NCBI GenBank assembly: GCA_029204225.1
Contig: CM055107.1
Location: 16,237,309-16,301,308, forward strand
Direction: 5' to 3'
DNA: 64,000 nucleotides
Source of the DNA: Diphasiastrum complanatum
Taxonomy: Eukaryota > Streptophyta > Lycopodiopsida > Lycopodiales > Lycopodiaceae
Made by a program: the position numbers and the translations under genes. The notes under the pieces are model-generated. The model worked only from the letters and a program-made list of their open reading frames with translations, was not told the DNA's origin and did no database searches. Below, piece by piece: positions 10,160 to 22,636 of this stretch; position 1 is the first letter of the stretch; each line of letters starts with the position of its first letter.

Positions 10160-12600
10160 ATGATGCCGGTCCTTGGTAGAGGCATTTGGTCAGAGGTAGA
10201 GTTGACAAAGGGGGATGTGGCTACGCACCAGGGATCTGGTTCCCGCAGATGGAGATGCCTACATTGTGGTGGCATCTTTACTCCCGCAGATGGAGATGCC
10301 TACATTGTTGTGGCGTCTTTACTGGTTCTCTTACCAGGGTTAGGGCCCATTTGCTGCGACTCACCAGGCCAAATGGGCGGGGGCTGGGCATATCCATTTG
10401 CCCTCGCATATCAGATGCAGAGGTGGAGAGATTGATGGACACATACGGGCCTAACAGTACATCTCCTGAGCCTTTGAGACCATCTTACAGTGTTGTTCAT
10501 GGGTCAGTGGCAGGAGCAGGGACTAGAGCAGGTTCAGGACATGGTGCAGGTGCAAGGCCTAAAGCCGATGTAGAGGCAGGGCCTAGTCACATGGGGGGAG
10601 ATGTTCCTAGAGCTACCAGCACACATGCAGCCTCTCATCCAGTTGTTCCTTCAGCAGCAGGTCCGTCTCGTCCAGCGTCGTCATCAGCTGCTGACGCACC
10701 ATTTACAGAGCCAGATCATGGCACATGCCACAGGGGGTGCAGCAATGCAGCAGGCGATGCTCCACAGTCAGACACACCTTCAGCACGCCCATTTGTTGTT
10801 TCCGGTGGACAAACTAGACCGGGAGAGTTCTTTGTGCAGCAAAGAGCGGCTAGGGCTAGGCAGCAGACCTTGGACCAAGGTGTGTGGCAGAGACATCATC
10901 ATGCCCTATGTACCTGATAGATTGGCCAGCTATTCTATGAGTGTGGCATTCCTTTTGTTGTTGCTGATACTTGGATCTTTAGGGACACTTGCCTTCAGAT
11001 CGCCGCAGTTGATTCCTCATGGAGGCCTCTAAGGAGAGAGGCATTGCGCACGACCATGCTACGACAGGAGGATGAGACCATCACACGGGAGCTGAGCTCC
11101 ATTCACACAGCGTGGCAGACGTAAGAATTTTTTGCTACTCTTTACCACTTCATTTGTTTCACTCTACAAAGTACCACAATGTTTGCAAGTGCACATGTCT
11201 AAGAAATGTTAATTTTTGCAGCTATGGATTCTCGATATTGAGCGATGGATGGACTGACACTCATCTGCAATCTGTTGTCAATATCCTAGTGTCTTGCCCG
11301 CTTGGCACAATCTTCCTACGAGGCATGGATGCTACTCGAGCTCACGGTCGAATTCATCTATGAGGCAGTCATCTTTGTAGTGCAGCAGATTGGGGCAGAG
11401 CACGTGGTTCAAGTTGTCACAAACAACGCCTCGAACTGCAGATAGATGGAAGAGATGGTGACGAGGGAGCACCCGAGTATTGTGTGGACCCCGTGTGCTG
11501 CACAATGCATCGACCTTCTCATTCAGGACATGGTCGCACTTCCATGGATTCGTGAGGCACAATTTTCATCACTTTGTAAAGCATTTTTCACCTGTCAATT
11601 GTTCTAGGCCCCTAACCTCTTTCAGCTTCTAACAGTTTTTTGTTTAATATTTTTCTTGCAACGTACCTCTCAGCCCATGTGCGAGGTGAAGTTCGTCACC
11701 AAGAAGAGGCGCGTGCTGGCATTGTTCCATACCTTCTCGCGGCTGGACCTGAAAAAGCCAGCGCCCACTCGCTTTGCCTACTTTTTCCTGGTTCTCGAGC
11801 GACTATGCATCTTGCGAGATCATTTGCGGAGGATGGTATCCAGTTAGGCATTTGATGAGTTCAGGAATTGCAGGAGGCAGTGTTTTTCCAGGCCATAGTC
11901 TTTGGAGACGACAGAGAGGGGTGCACTCTCGGTCTCATATACGAGTTCATGGACCTATAGGCGGTTGGTGTTCGTGAACACCAACGGACGCATGCTGAGA
12001 CGCACACGCACGCAGGGTGACCGCTTGATTGAGGTGACTTAGTTAGTGACTTTCTTGGTATTGCTTGATGTACTTGGGCAAACAAACTTTATTTGACAAA
12101 TGCATAACTTTGCTAACCATGCCCGTTTGTTTTTGCAGGTGAACCCTGACTCCTGCAAGGTACAGAAGATAGCTGCTGCTCCTCCGGTGCCACCTACGAA
12201 GGAGGAGCTCGAGGATGATATCTATTGTGAGCTACATAGGCACAGTCTACACGACGCCACCGGAGAGGATGGAGATGATGAGATTTGGGGCGTGGAGAGG
12301 GATCTGAGCATGGGTACAAGGAGGAGTGGATGGATGAGGGTGATACAGAGGCAGAGGATGAGGGTGAGCATGAGGAGGGGGGGAGACATGCAGCACTTTT
12401 TCGTAGACCCCGATGCCAAGACACAAGAGGAGCCAGCCGTTCCTACACCTAGACGTAGAGGGCGACCTAGACGTTCCAGGGGGGGGGGGGGGGCGGTTGG
12501 GGGCATTGTTTGTAGAGAGGACTGGAGTTTCACAGGCAATTAAGGGCCAGGTCGGCTCTAAGTTTATAGGGCCTTCCCAGGGTACGAGATCATAGTTGAG
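10160..12600 (+). pseudogene. hAT-3 transposase (BED + DUF659), plus strand
   Basis: The order is: BED finger (CLHCCGVFTGSLTRVRAHLL, about 10290-10350), Ala/Gly/Ser linker, DUF659 start QLFYECGIPFVVADTWIF (about 10930), and a donor after HTAWQ (CAGACGTAAGA, 11118). An acceptor TTTTTGCAG precedes YGFSILSDGWTDT (11222). Then come VVQVVTNNASNC and IVWTPCAAQCIDLLIQDM (11400-11535), VKFVTKKRRVLALFHTF (11690), REGCTLGLIYEFMDL (11925), and an acidic/basic C-terminal tail to 12543. Frameshifts near 10910 and 11340 and a TAG near 11443 disable it. The segment with HAVAHMLHPLW present in hAT-2 is missing, so there is an internal deletion near 11955. Confidence 0.8.
10241..10322 (+). repeat. 41-bp tandem duplication at the BED finger
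   Basis: TCCCGCAGATGGAGATGCCT begins at 10241 and again at 10282. The two 41-bp units differ at about two bases. Because 41 is not a multiple of three, the extra unit shifts the frame across the finger. Confidence 0.92.
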
Positions 12601-13136
12601 AGGGCGACCTAGAGGGAGTAGTAGAGGAGGAGCAGTTGGAGCCAGCCAGGCAGAGGCAGAGGCTCACCACGACGCATGACACCCTCAGCATCATCTACAG
12701 ACTCCTTGTTTGGCAGTTCCACAGACACTGATGACTCAGACTTTGAATTAGAGGACGATTGTTGGTTGTTAGTTGTTATGAGACATTGTTTATCGGACGT
12801 CACTCTACTTTTTTTTGGCCTTGAGCCCAACATTATATATTTCCACATTTTTACATTGTGTCTTGTCGGTTTGTGTTTCAATATGGTTTTTTCCAGCATG
12901 GTCTACTTAGAAGAGAGAAGAAGAAGAAGAAGAAGCTTTATTAACGTCTTTTCCATGCCAAAAGGCGTATAAGACGAACAAGTACATCAGGTAAAGTGGA
13001 ACCAAGACGGAGCAGTGTCGTCAAACAACATAATTGAAAAACAAACTAACTAAGAAGAGGATAGTGTCCAGGATTATATGGTACGAAGACCATTTACAGA
13101 TTCAACTGGCATCTCTTCAATGCTCTAACTCTCACA
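12601..13136. other. Intergenic, no gene seen
   Basis: A short frame after 12676 (SSTDSLFGSSTDTDDSDFEL) may be the tail end of hAT-3. A GAA repeat lies at about 12912-12936. Nothing else is recognised. Confidence 0.4.
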
Positions 13137-13946
13137 CTAACTCTGAACAATCTCAGATATCTCATTAGTAGCAACAGGTTTAATATCTACAAAACGAATG
13201 ATACCATCCATGTAGATCAGTCGCTTTCCATTCGTTATAGCCTCCTGTTTTGCCTTTTTCCGTTCTTGAACTTGAATGAAAGTAAGGTCTTCATCCAAGT
13301 CTATCGTAGTGCCCCGCAATGTAGATCTCTTCCCGAGCACTTCATGACGGCCAGTTGCAGATGCAAAGCGTATGACAAGAGTGCTTGGGTCTTTCTTAGG
13401 TTGCCATGTAGTATCCATATCCTTGTGATGGTGTTGAAGACTCTCTTCAAGAAACTTTTTAGCATCAACTCGGACATTAAGAGTCGTCTGCTCTCGCAAA
13501 TGGCTTTCGGTGAACGTAGCCGAGATAAAGGAAGATGGAGGTGGTAGAACAGCAGTATTAGCACCTTTAAGCACATCTGCTGCCCAGGATCGGACAGCGG
13601 TATGACGTTGTTCCACTTGACTTTCAAGTTGTTGGATCTTAGCTGACGTAGTCGAATGAGAGGAAGCTTCAAGTTTGATGGCTGTAACTTCTTTCTTGAG
13701 ATCATCGATGAGTTTGAACAGCTTGGATCGTAGCTTCAAGAGAAAGAAGTGTTTTTAAATGGTCGTTGAGATATTCATATGAACGTAACTGATCTGCACG
13801 AATGACGGAGATCATAAAGGCTGGAGGCACCCGTGACTCCTCTTCTGAGGTATTCGGGGTCAAAGGGTCGGCTATAATGGATTCACTATTAGTGAGAAGA
13901 GGAGCTGACGGAGAAATAGGGATTGCAACCGGAATTGAAGGTGAAG

Positions 13947-14119
13947 CAGTGCTGCAGATTGAAGGGCAAAATGCCCGTCCTAGGCCTTTTGCCCGTCAAA
14001 TGAAGGGCATTTAAATCATGCACCCTTCAAATATCAAACTAAATAAATGAGCATTCCTTCAGTTTTAACAAAAACCTATTTTTTTTGAGGGTAGAGTTGC
14101 CCTTCAATCTGCAGCACTG
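13947..14119. mobile_element. 173-bp hAT-type MITE, copy 1
   Basis: Perfect 23-bp terminal inverted repeats start CAGTGCTGCAGATTGAAGGG. Flanking 8-bp duplications AGGTGAAG lie at 13939-13946 and 14120-14127. Eight-bp duplications and CAGTG ends fit hAT. It has no coding capacity. A diverged copy lies at 18584-18734. Confidence 0.95.
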
Positions 14120-14159
14120 AGGTGAAGGTGGATCGAAGGTAGGTGCAACAGATGCAGAT

Positions 14160-14325
14160 GCGATGGCAGGAGCAGGTACAACAGCGATGGAGATGGATTC
14201 CGGGTCAGCAGGGCATGGATCAGATGTAATGGAAGCAGGTACGATGGCAGGAGCAGGTGCAACTGTGATGGAAATGGATTCCGGGCCAGCAGGGCACGGA
14301 TCAGAAACTTGCGGGCCAGCAAGGC
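14160..14325 (-). repeat. 81-bp coding tandem repeat in the LINE ORF1
   Basis: Two 81-bp units encode on the minus strand SDPCPAGPESISI and SDPCPADPESISI followed by VAPAPAI-like stretches. The period is a multiple of three and keeps the frame. Confidence 0.8.
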
Positions 14326-14440
14326 GTGATAGAGAGTGGAGGGAGTTTACCTCCCCCCCTTTTTTGTGGAGCCATGGGGGAAGGATGGAGTGCTGGCAGC
14401 AGGCGTCTAGAAGGAAGCCATCGCGGCTGTTCATTTATCA

Positions 14441-17400
14441 AGTTTGCCATCATTTTCAAGACCATTGTCGTCCATTTTCGAACCATTGAGTGATTTTCTA
14501 CGACATGACCAATTCTTGAAGACTTTCGATTATTGTGTTTTGATTCTCTTTTATATATACAGATTTGATACCCATATTGGCACTAAAAAAATTTCAAAAA
14601 AAACAAAACAGCGTTCCGGGAAATCCAGGAACGCGATCCGGAATGTGATCCGGAACGCGTTCCGGATCGTGGGTTGCAACTTTGTTTTCATCACATACTC
14701 GATCCTATCTTAGGTAGTTGGAGTTAATGCTAAATAATTGTCTCTAAGTGTTAGTCCCAGTATAGGTCTACTCTTTGGTTACTAAGTGGCGTTGCACACT
14801 GGAATTATGATGCTTGTTTGTAGTTTAATAATCTTATGAATGGTTTTTGGAACCCACAAGACATCAACAAATCTTTCTCTCTTCAATTTTTCTCCTTTTA
14901 TGTTGTTCTTTGTCAAAAGGAATGTTGTGAGCAGCACAAGCTTGGAATTTCTCTGTTCCAAAAAGTTGAGGCTATGATAAGTCTTTAATGTGGATCAAAA
15001 GCTCACCTGGAAAAGCAAAAATGTTAAAAATGTGAGATAAACCACTGCGATTCCATGAATTAATCGCCAAAAAGCTGGATGAGGCCGTATTAATATCCTG
15101 CCAATTTTATGAACCCAGGTTTCACATGATTTAGAAAAAGAAACGCTTTGTAAACAGCCATTGCACAAATGAATTTGAAAGAGAAGTCAAAATTGCAATA
15201 TATCTTCTGTGTCATCTTTATCAAGATTCATGGTACAACAAACATGACGTATGAAACAATTGAATTCATATAATGGCATCTTATCCTCCATTGATTAGTC
15301 TTTCTTGTATTATACTCAAAACACACTCATGCAAACAATACTAACTATCCCTTTCCAAAAAAAGGCTACCAGCAATGAATTCTACAAAGGATCGTCTTCA
15401 ACCACTCAAGGACATTAGAAGAGTTCTATTTTGACACTCTAGAAATTTGTATTGGATGTAAGAGGTATGACATATGGGAGTAAATGGTGAATCTTTGTGG
15501 GTAAAACAAAGAGATGCATCTACTTTGATAGAATAATATAAGCTTGGTGTAAACTTGTAACATATGAACACATTAGCAGTGGCAACCATTACCAAATCCT
15601 TCATTTGCAAATGACAACTTCAATTTTATGCATGCTAGAAGGGAACTAGGTGACAAGAACATTTTGTACCACGAATGGGGTTTCGAGGCTTCATGTTATT
15701 AATTGATGTGTAGACCTCATGGTTTGCACTCTAGGAACTCATCTTACTTGAGCATTTATTATTGACATGAAATTATAATGGCTTTTATTTCCCATTCTTG
15801 GCAAGTTCTATTTTCAAAACAAACAATTCTCATTTCATCAAAATGTTTAAATGTCCTTTCCACAATGTAGTTCAAGTGTTGCTTTTGTCACAACTGAGTG
15901 TGACAAGAGAACGACTATAAAACAATCACAAGAGCACCTACTAATCAAAATAATGAAATACCTAAAACAAAGTAGTATGATAAGGAGGCTCTTACGTCGA
16001 GGGTGCTTGTAGCAAGCAATATCCCAAAAAAACAGCTATCATTGCCCAAACACCCCTGCAAACATCCCAAAAGAACTCCACTTCAAACAACAAGCTAACT
16101 AGTTTTCCATAATAGTGTGGAACTTCAAATATGAAACAAGAACGAACTTTAGTCATTCTCAAGCACATCAAAGCGAAACTAAATTGATTTCACATTGTAC
16201 CAAAAGCCAACCATAGCCACCACATCGCATTTCAAGTTTCAACAGACTTCCTTCCCTTTATCACTTCAAGAATGCTAGGCAACCGTTATTGCAAGGATGT
16301 AAATTTCAACTTAAATCATTGCTATAGTAAACACATCACGAGATGTACCAAGGAAAAGATTATCGCATTCCCACAGGAAACAAAAAACGACCATGGATGC
16401 AAATTTCAAAACCACCAGTCAAGGAACAGATATCGTGATTCAGGCCTAATTGCGAGCATGGTCACATGAATTCTCATCTTCATACTTCTTCATGAACATT
16501 GATAGCTAATAACTATTCTAGTGTGTGTTACTTATATGTGAACTACTCTTCTAGCATAGGTGACAAATTGCACTCCTGCACTATCATCGTATTTAAATTT
16601 TTTTATGCATGTTTATGATTTTCCTAACAACAAAGACATGTGCAAGGAAAGACATCTAAACAGTTCCTTTACACACTCCAACAAAAACAAAGGCGTTAAC
16701 ACCTAATTCGTTAGATCTAAAAAAACGGCTTGTAGTGTTCATCCACCAGATATCGTGCACCATGAAAGATATGAAAGAAAACTACTGCAATATGATTAGT
16801 CTCCTTCAAAGATTGGCATATAAATGACGGCAAGCTGCCTGGCAATCTCTCTTCTACATGTCTTTGTCAACTGCAAGAAATTCATGAAGTAAAAGGTACA
16901 ACATACCGTTTTACATTTGTGACTGCGTCGGTTTCAGACAGATCAGGTTGTAGTGCACCACTTGCCCATCTGCAAGACAACAAAGTAGGCGGATGACAAA
17001 GAACTAGATACAAAGTAATGAGTGTTATAAAACCTATACAGAAACAAAGTAACTACGAATGGAATAGCTGACAACAAAAGCTCTCTACTTGATACTCATC
17101 AACAACCATTTCCATATTGCAATATGGGTTTCCCCTTAAAATTAACTTGCCTCTTCAAATCAAGAAATGGGAGGAAGAAAAAAACCCACATGGATTATTT
17201 TCCAAATTATCTTGATCCAATGGTGGGGTCGAGAAATTGCAATATTCAAAACATCAGCAAAAGCAGAAAATTTTCTCTAGTCAGGAAATAAAAACGGATA
17301 CAGAAAATGCAAGACTGAAAAAAGAAGAGGAGGGACAGCGAAAATCCAGGTACATTGAGAAAAGATAGAATGACTCACATAAGAAGGCAGGCCCCCACAA

Positions 17401-18583
17401 GAAGGAAGGAAACTGTGCGAGGTTGATAAGCCCAAGCAGTCCAAGGGTCTATATCCCCCACATGACTCTTCGCCTTCCCTATCTGCTCGTCATCTTCCTT
17501 ACCAACTTCCATTGTTCAAAATCTCAAGAAGCAGCAGCCCACAATCAGACACCAGGTCTTCTTTGTCTCTCAATTTTGGATCCACCCCTACCAACAAGTG
17601 TCAAAAAGCCACAATCTAAAGATAATACTGATAGACAGGATCTGAGCTCTCTGCTATCTAATTCCTAAAAGAATCGTAGTGCAAAATTGATAGCAATCCG
17701 GAGGAGGTTGATAGAAATCAACAATCCTGCTGCCAAAAAGAGACCAACAACAGTGGAAGAAAGCAAGCTGGAACCAAAAACCATGCATGTCCTTTCTTTT
17801 CTTTGCTGATTTCTTTACAATTTTGTCATATGCTTAAATTGAAGCTATCTCATCAAAGAGTGTGTAACGCAAGTATGCGTTGAAATCAAAGGCTATAATT
17901 TCATGAATAAATAATTGCATGGCACTTTCCAAATCAGAAATCTGCGATCATCATCTCTCATTCAAGCGTCATCTTCGCTGTCTCGCAGCGTTTCCAACTT
18001 AAGTAGTGACCTGCATCGGATCAGTCAGCTGCAAACTGTCTTCTCGACCATTGTGATCTGACTTTCAGCCAGCAACATGCATAGAATTGTTTCAAAATTT
18101 TCAGCAAAGCCTGCAAGCCTATGTTGTATACCAGTGAACAAGCTTTATAGCATAAAACAGATCTTCAATAGCAAGTGCTGGAGCAAATTTGATACAACCT
18201 TAAATCTTTCGCTCATGCAAACTATATAACCAGCTTACTGATTTCCAGCAGCAAGTACCCTGTGACCTGCAGCGGTCTGCTCTGCTATCTGGTAAATCTA
18301 TAGAAAATTTTTCAGCGATCTGACGTATCCTGCAGATCCGTGGGTATATCTCTTCTACCTAGCTCACCTGTTCGCTTCCAGCAATCTGACTTGTCCTTGC
18401 ATATCCGTGGATATGTCTTCTTTATTGCTGGCTAGCCGCCAAGTGCTGTCATTCATCTTTTAATTCTTCTGTTTCTGAGCCCTTTGAAGTGAAGCATATT
18501 TTATGTTCCGTACCCATATGGTCTTTCCGTACGCAATGTGAGAGGTCAATAATATTCCTTTGATAATACTAAAACAATAATAC
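14441..18583. other. AT-rich DNA without recognisable genes
   Basis: No open frame longer than about 80 codons looks protein-like. A frame at 17423-17668 has a hydrophobic start but no homology I recognise. No LTR, terminal repeat or RNA gene was seen. Confidence 0.6.
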
Positions 18584-18734
18584 CAGTGCTGCATATTGAA
18601 GGTTGAATGGCAAAATGCTCCTCCTAGCCCTTTTGCCCTTCAAATGAAGGGCATTTAAATAAATGGGCATTCCTTTAATTTTAGGGAAACCTATTTTTCT
18701 TAAAGGTAGAGTTGCTCTTCAATGTGCAACAATG
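18584..18734. mobile_element. MITE copy 2, 151 bp, diverged
   Basis: It aligns with the MITE at 13947 over its whole length: start CAGTGCTGCATATTGAAGG, middle CTTTTGCCCTTCAAATGAAG, end CTTCAATGTGCAACAATG. The terminal repeats have several mismatches. Flanks share only AATAC on each side, so the target duplication has decayed or differs. Confidence 0.85.
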
Positions 18735-21700
18735 AATACATCAGTTGAGGATTGATGAGTCTCTCTCTCAAAGGCTATCCCACACATCCAAGGTTGTCAC
18801 CCAAAGACTCTTTTGGTAAATGGATAATATATTTCGGTCTTGTCAAGATTGAGTCCCATGTCTTCATGAGGACTTTTTTCATTCAATCACGAACGATCTT
18901 TGCTTTTCCAATTGGCTTGGCCTTTGACTTCCTTTTCCTCCTTCCTGGTCAATGCGTAAGTACACGAGGGGAGATACGTCTATTGCAGATATAATAGTTA
19001 TGCGTATTAAGTTTACAATAGCTATGTCTAGTGTTTGATGTTCGTTTCGAAAGCTAGAGTAGTGACAGGGAGTTAGCGCTCAATGAGGCGGCTGAGAACC
19101 TTGCGTCCTGGCTTCACTGCTGGAAGAATTGTTGAGAGTACAACCAGGTAAAAAAACTCTGGCTATGCTTGCTGTCTGAGGTAGATCGCCTGGATCAGGC
19201 ATAAAGCAACAACTTGTGATGCTTGGTAAGTACTAGCTTGTTTAACTATTGCACTCTGAAGTTGCCAATGCAATTTTTCAAAAGCTAATGTTAATTGCAT
19301 AAATTTGATGTGTTTTGCAACTGGATGAGTTAATGGCTAATATTCTCCAGATATCGTCCAAAAATATTTTCAACGATCAGATGAGCGGCCCCTTCTTGAA
19401 CGAAATCAAAGAGGGAGGTCATTTTGTGAATAGAGGTTTGCACACTTAGTTTGTTAAGCTTTCGTCTTGTTCAATCGTCCTCGATAAGGACCTTCCTTGT
19501 GTGACCACATTGTGTGGAATACAAAATCAGAAGTAATACATCCTCGTAGTTTTGCTACAATTTTTCTTGGGTTTTGTTGGCTCAAAATAGCTATGAAACT
19601 GCCAATTTGTCCTGTTGCTGACATAGTTCCCTTTTAATTCCTTCATCATAGCAATTTTTACCCTCCATGTCTTTATCATGGCTTGCTAGTTCTCACCCTC
19701 CATGGTAGATATCTACATGGCTTTATCATGTAATAGTTTTCCATGTTTTGTGATAACAACAGAGTGTATAAGTAAACACTTTTGCATGGCAAAATTAAGG
19801 CGTCATTGTATGACATGTTTTATTCAAATTTCAAAACATATTTGTGTGTGTGTTGTCAGAGAAAATTGTACATAATTATGAAAAGTTTTGTGTTGATTCT
19901 AGATATTTAATGACTTGCTATTAATATTACATTTTATGAAATTACCCACACGCATTTTTATCAATATCCAATTCTCTAATTATAAACATTAAAATCACAC
20001 AACAAATGTTTAACAAAATAATTTGCAACATCACTTTTCCAAAGAGTTAGAAAAAAGTTATTTGTTTGACATTTTCCATGGCAATTTCAAACTTTGTATT
20101 ACATCATACATTCGGGAGAAAGGCGAATCTCCCAGTTTATAATTTTGAGAGGATAATCACCACCTCTCGTCTTGCCATCTTACATTTGATCAAAAAGATG
20201 GCTCCTAACAACTGACATTTCCTAACAATATTGAAAAATGTCAAATGCTTTGCAAAACTCTTTCAATGTTCTTTGAGCCAATGAATTTTTATTCAATGTT
20301 TTTGGAAACAACAATTTTTCATTTCAACTATTTGCTAAATGATGGAGATAAAATGTTATATGTCTTGCTTTGTTACGCCAATGGTAGATAATGTATCATA
20401 CAGTTGTTTTCAATAATCGACTTGTTTATGTTTGTTTGAAATAGATTATGCAAAATTATGTGTTGTTTCTAAATATTTTTTCATTCAATTTAACATTTTT
20501 TCCAATATTGACTATACATGATAAACATTGTGCTTCCTTGTTATACATGTCATGGTTATAGTTAACACTTAATCCCAAGCAAAATATGGTACATGCAACT
20601 TTCATTCAGAAAGCAATATGCATATCGTAATTGATATGATTTCCAAAAAAAGAGACAAATTTCTTTCTCGTTGCAATCAACAGAAATAAAAAAATTGTCA
20701 TCAATTATCCAAAAGAAGATGTACTTACAATCAAAACGAACATAGGGGAAATGGACTGCAGAGATTAAAAACCCATCTAAGGGTGTGCAAGTCTAGCTAG
20801 AAACCTATGACACTATTGAGAAGGCAACAGTTGCCTAAGACAAAGCGGCAAGAGAAACTAGGGGCTGTGATGCTCGCACTAATTTTGATCTCAATCATTG
20901 CTCTTAGGATGTAACGTCCTATTTATGATTGTTTACAGACTGATTGATGCTCCTAATTTTAGATGCTTTATATTTTTGAACTGAGTATAGGTCAAGTTAT
21001 CTTGCTGATTAGACCTCTTCATAATATTTCATGCACTTGTATTAGACAATTAATATATGATGATCCGGGTGTTACACTTCAATTTGTTGTGGCCAGGGTC
21101 GATGTCTCCTGCGTGTTTGGTTGTGTGATGTAGTCTGTTAGGCCTCATTTCATTTTTAGCTTTATGTAAATTCATTCAAAGATAGTTTTTTCTTCCTTTT
21201 GATTTCTGATGCTCTCTAGCAAGTCATATTATCATATTCTACTTTTCTCCTACGTCAGTGTTTTAGTTAGTTTGTCAGTTCTTACTAAGACGATTTTTAT
21301 TCATCTTTGGACATACATTGCTTGTCTTGTGCATACTTTTCTAGTAGCGAGTAAAAATGCTATATCATACTATATCAAACTTACAAAAAGTAGGTGCATC
21401 TTTTTAAGTTATCTTGTTCCTTTTTATAGGAGCATTTATATAGCTAGTTATCGTTATTTAATTGTTATTAATGAATACTTAAAAATATTCACTCTTTGGA
21501 ACTCATTTTTTCAATCGCAAAGAATTGATAAACAAGTTTAAACGAAAATTTTATTTACCTATTTATTTTTCAACAATTGAGGAATTTTTGTGATTTCTTT
21601 AACATTTTCCATGGTGATTTCAAATGGCATTTTCAAATATCATATCACATCATTCATTTAAGAGAAAGGCGAATCTCCTAGTTTATAAATTCGAAAGAAA

Positions 21701-22263
21701 AATTGTCGTGTTTGCCACAATGACAAATAAAAAAATGTTGATATTATAACTAGTGAACCACAAAAGAGTTGATATTATATCTAGTAAAGAATGTTTGGAA
21801 ATATTGTTGGGTATCGATTGTTTCTCAAGTCTTATATTGAAAGGTTGCCACGTTTCACTTAAAAAACTTAACTTTCTATCGAGGTGTAGGTTTTGCGTTG
21901 AAGGCATGACCTGACTATTCCAAATTTATATCGCAAAATACAATATGGTTCAAGGATCGTTCAATTACGATAAGGCTCTTTGCTCCATTTTGAGTCTATA
22001 CACTTCGTGCCCTTCATGTAGGCCAATATTCTATCAATCATCAATTAACCTCTGCTATACTTTGAAATCTGAAAAAGCATGGAACTATATAAAGATGTTT
22101 CTATGCAACATCTATAACTCAATATCACATACATTTTGCTTCTTTTTAAAATTCCTATTCAATTCAAATTGGGACAAAATGGCATAGCTAGTTACTCTTC
22201 CTTCTATTCTTCTCTTCCTTTTCTTTTGATCTTTGCATTCGCAATCTTGTAGAGAGAATGTAG
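18735..22263. other. AT-rich DNA; possible exon remnants and a repeat pair
   Basis: Two short open stretches look coding but are unidentified: 19065-19155 (LALNEAAENLASWLHCW) and 19322-19440 (SGPFLNEIKEGGHFVN). A diverged direct repeat lies at 20060-20180 and 21595-21715, sharing CATTTTCCATGG and AAAGGCGAATCTCC. The 110-codon frame at 21209 is hydrophobic and AT-driven. Nothing else was recognised. Confidence 0.4.
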
Positions 22264-22636
22264 TGCACCAATGGATAGTAGAACCCAAGAGAACCATGTA
22301 TAAGCATGAAATGAGATAGAGAAGAGAGAAGATGTGTCTCTCCATGAGTTTTCTCCTTTTATAGCAGGTTCAAACCCTATTTGGCCACTTGGTTTTCCCT
22401 CCAAAATGATAACCCTACTATTTCTGGGTCTAGATCCAAAGTACCTGACATTCAAATTTGAATCTACTCAAATTCGCCTTCCAACTTTTCCACACTTTCA
22501 AAAAGTGTTTATCGAAATGAAATTTAGACTAATGAACTTTGAAAAGTCAATCTCTAAGTCTAAAAACAAAGTTGGCCTCAATTTGCCAAATATGAAAATA
22601 TAACAAATATGATCAAACTTAGTTTAATCTTTCACA
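22264..22636 (-). repeat. Copia-1 LTR-like repeat A1 (3' LTR)
   Basis: On the minus strand it starts TGTGAAAGATTAAAC just after a purine tract (GAAGAGGGAG) and ends CATTGGTGCA. It holds a TATA box (TATAAAAG, minus, 22356-22363). A near copy lies at 27362-27734 in the same orientation. The start next to a purine tract downstream of RNase H makes it a 3' LTR. Confidence 0.75.

Larger units (their letters stand above)
13137..14440 (-). pseudogene. LINE-like ORF1 protein, split by a MITE
   Basis: The minus strand encodes, N to C, a Pro/Ala/Ser-rich repeat region (about 14330-14128), then after the MITE a second Pro/Ser segment (13938-13740), a coiled coil (LIDDLKKEVTAIKLEAS onward), and a C-terminal globular part. 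That part contains STLVIRFASATGRHEVLG and TTIDLDEDLTFIQVQERKKA, the layout of L1-type ORF1 RNA-binding proteins (coiled coil, RRM-like, C-terminal domain). It ends at 13137. A one-base frameshift near 13740 breaks it. No ORF2 follows on the minus side, so the LINE is truncated. The family call rests on motif resemblance only. Confidence 0.5.

Noticed and set aside
12194-12543. Minus-strand Pro/Ser-rich frames
   Set aside because: Shadows of the acidic and basic C-terminal tail of hAT-3.
17423-17668. 81-codon frame with a hydrophobic N-terminus like a secreted peptide
   Set aside because: Isolated, no family features, no neighbouring exons; likely chance.
21209-21541. 110-codon hydrophobic frame
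   Set aside because: Explained by AT-rich composition; no motif.
22334-22603. 89-codon frame that recurs almost identically at 27432-27701
   Set aside because: Both lie in the LTR-like repeats A1 and A2; conservation is due to the repeat, not to a protein.
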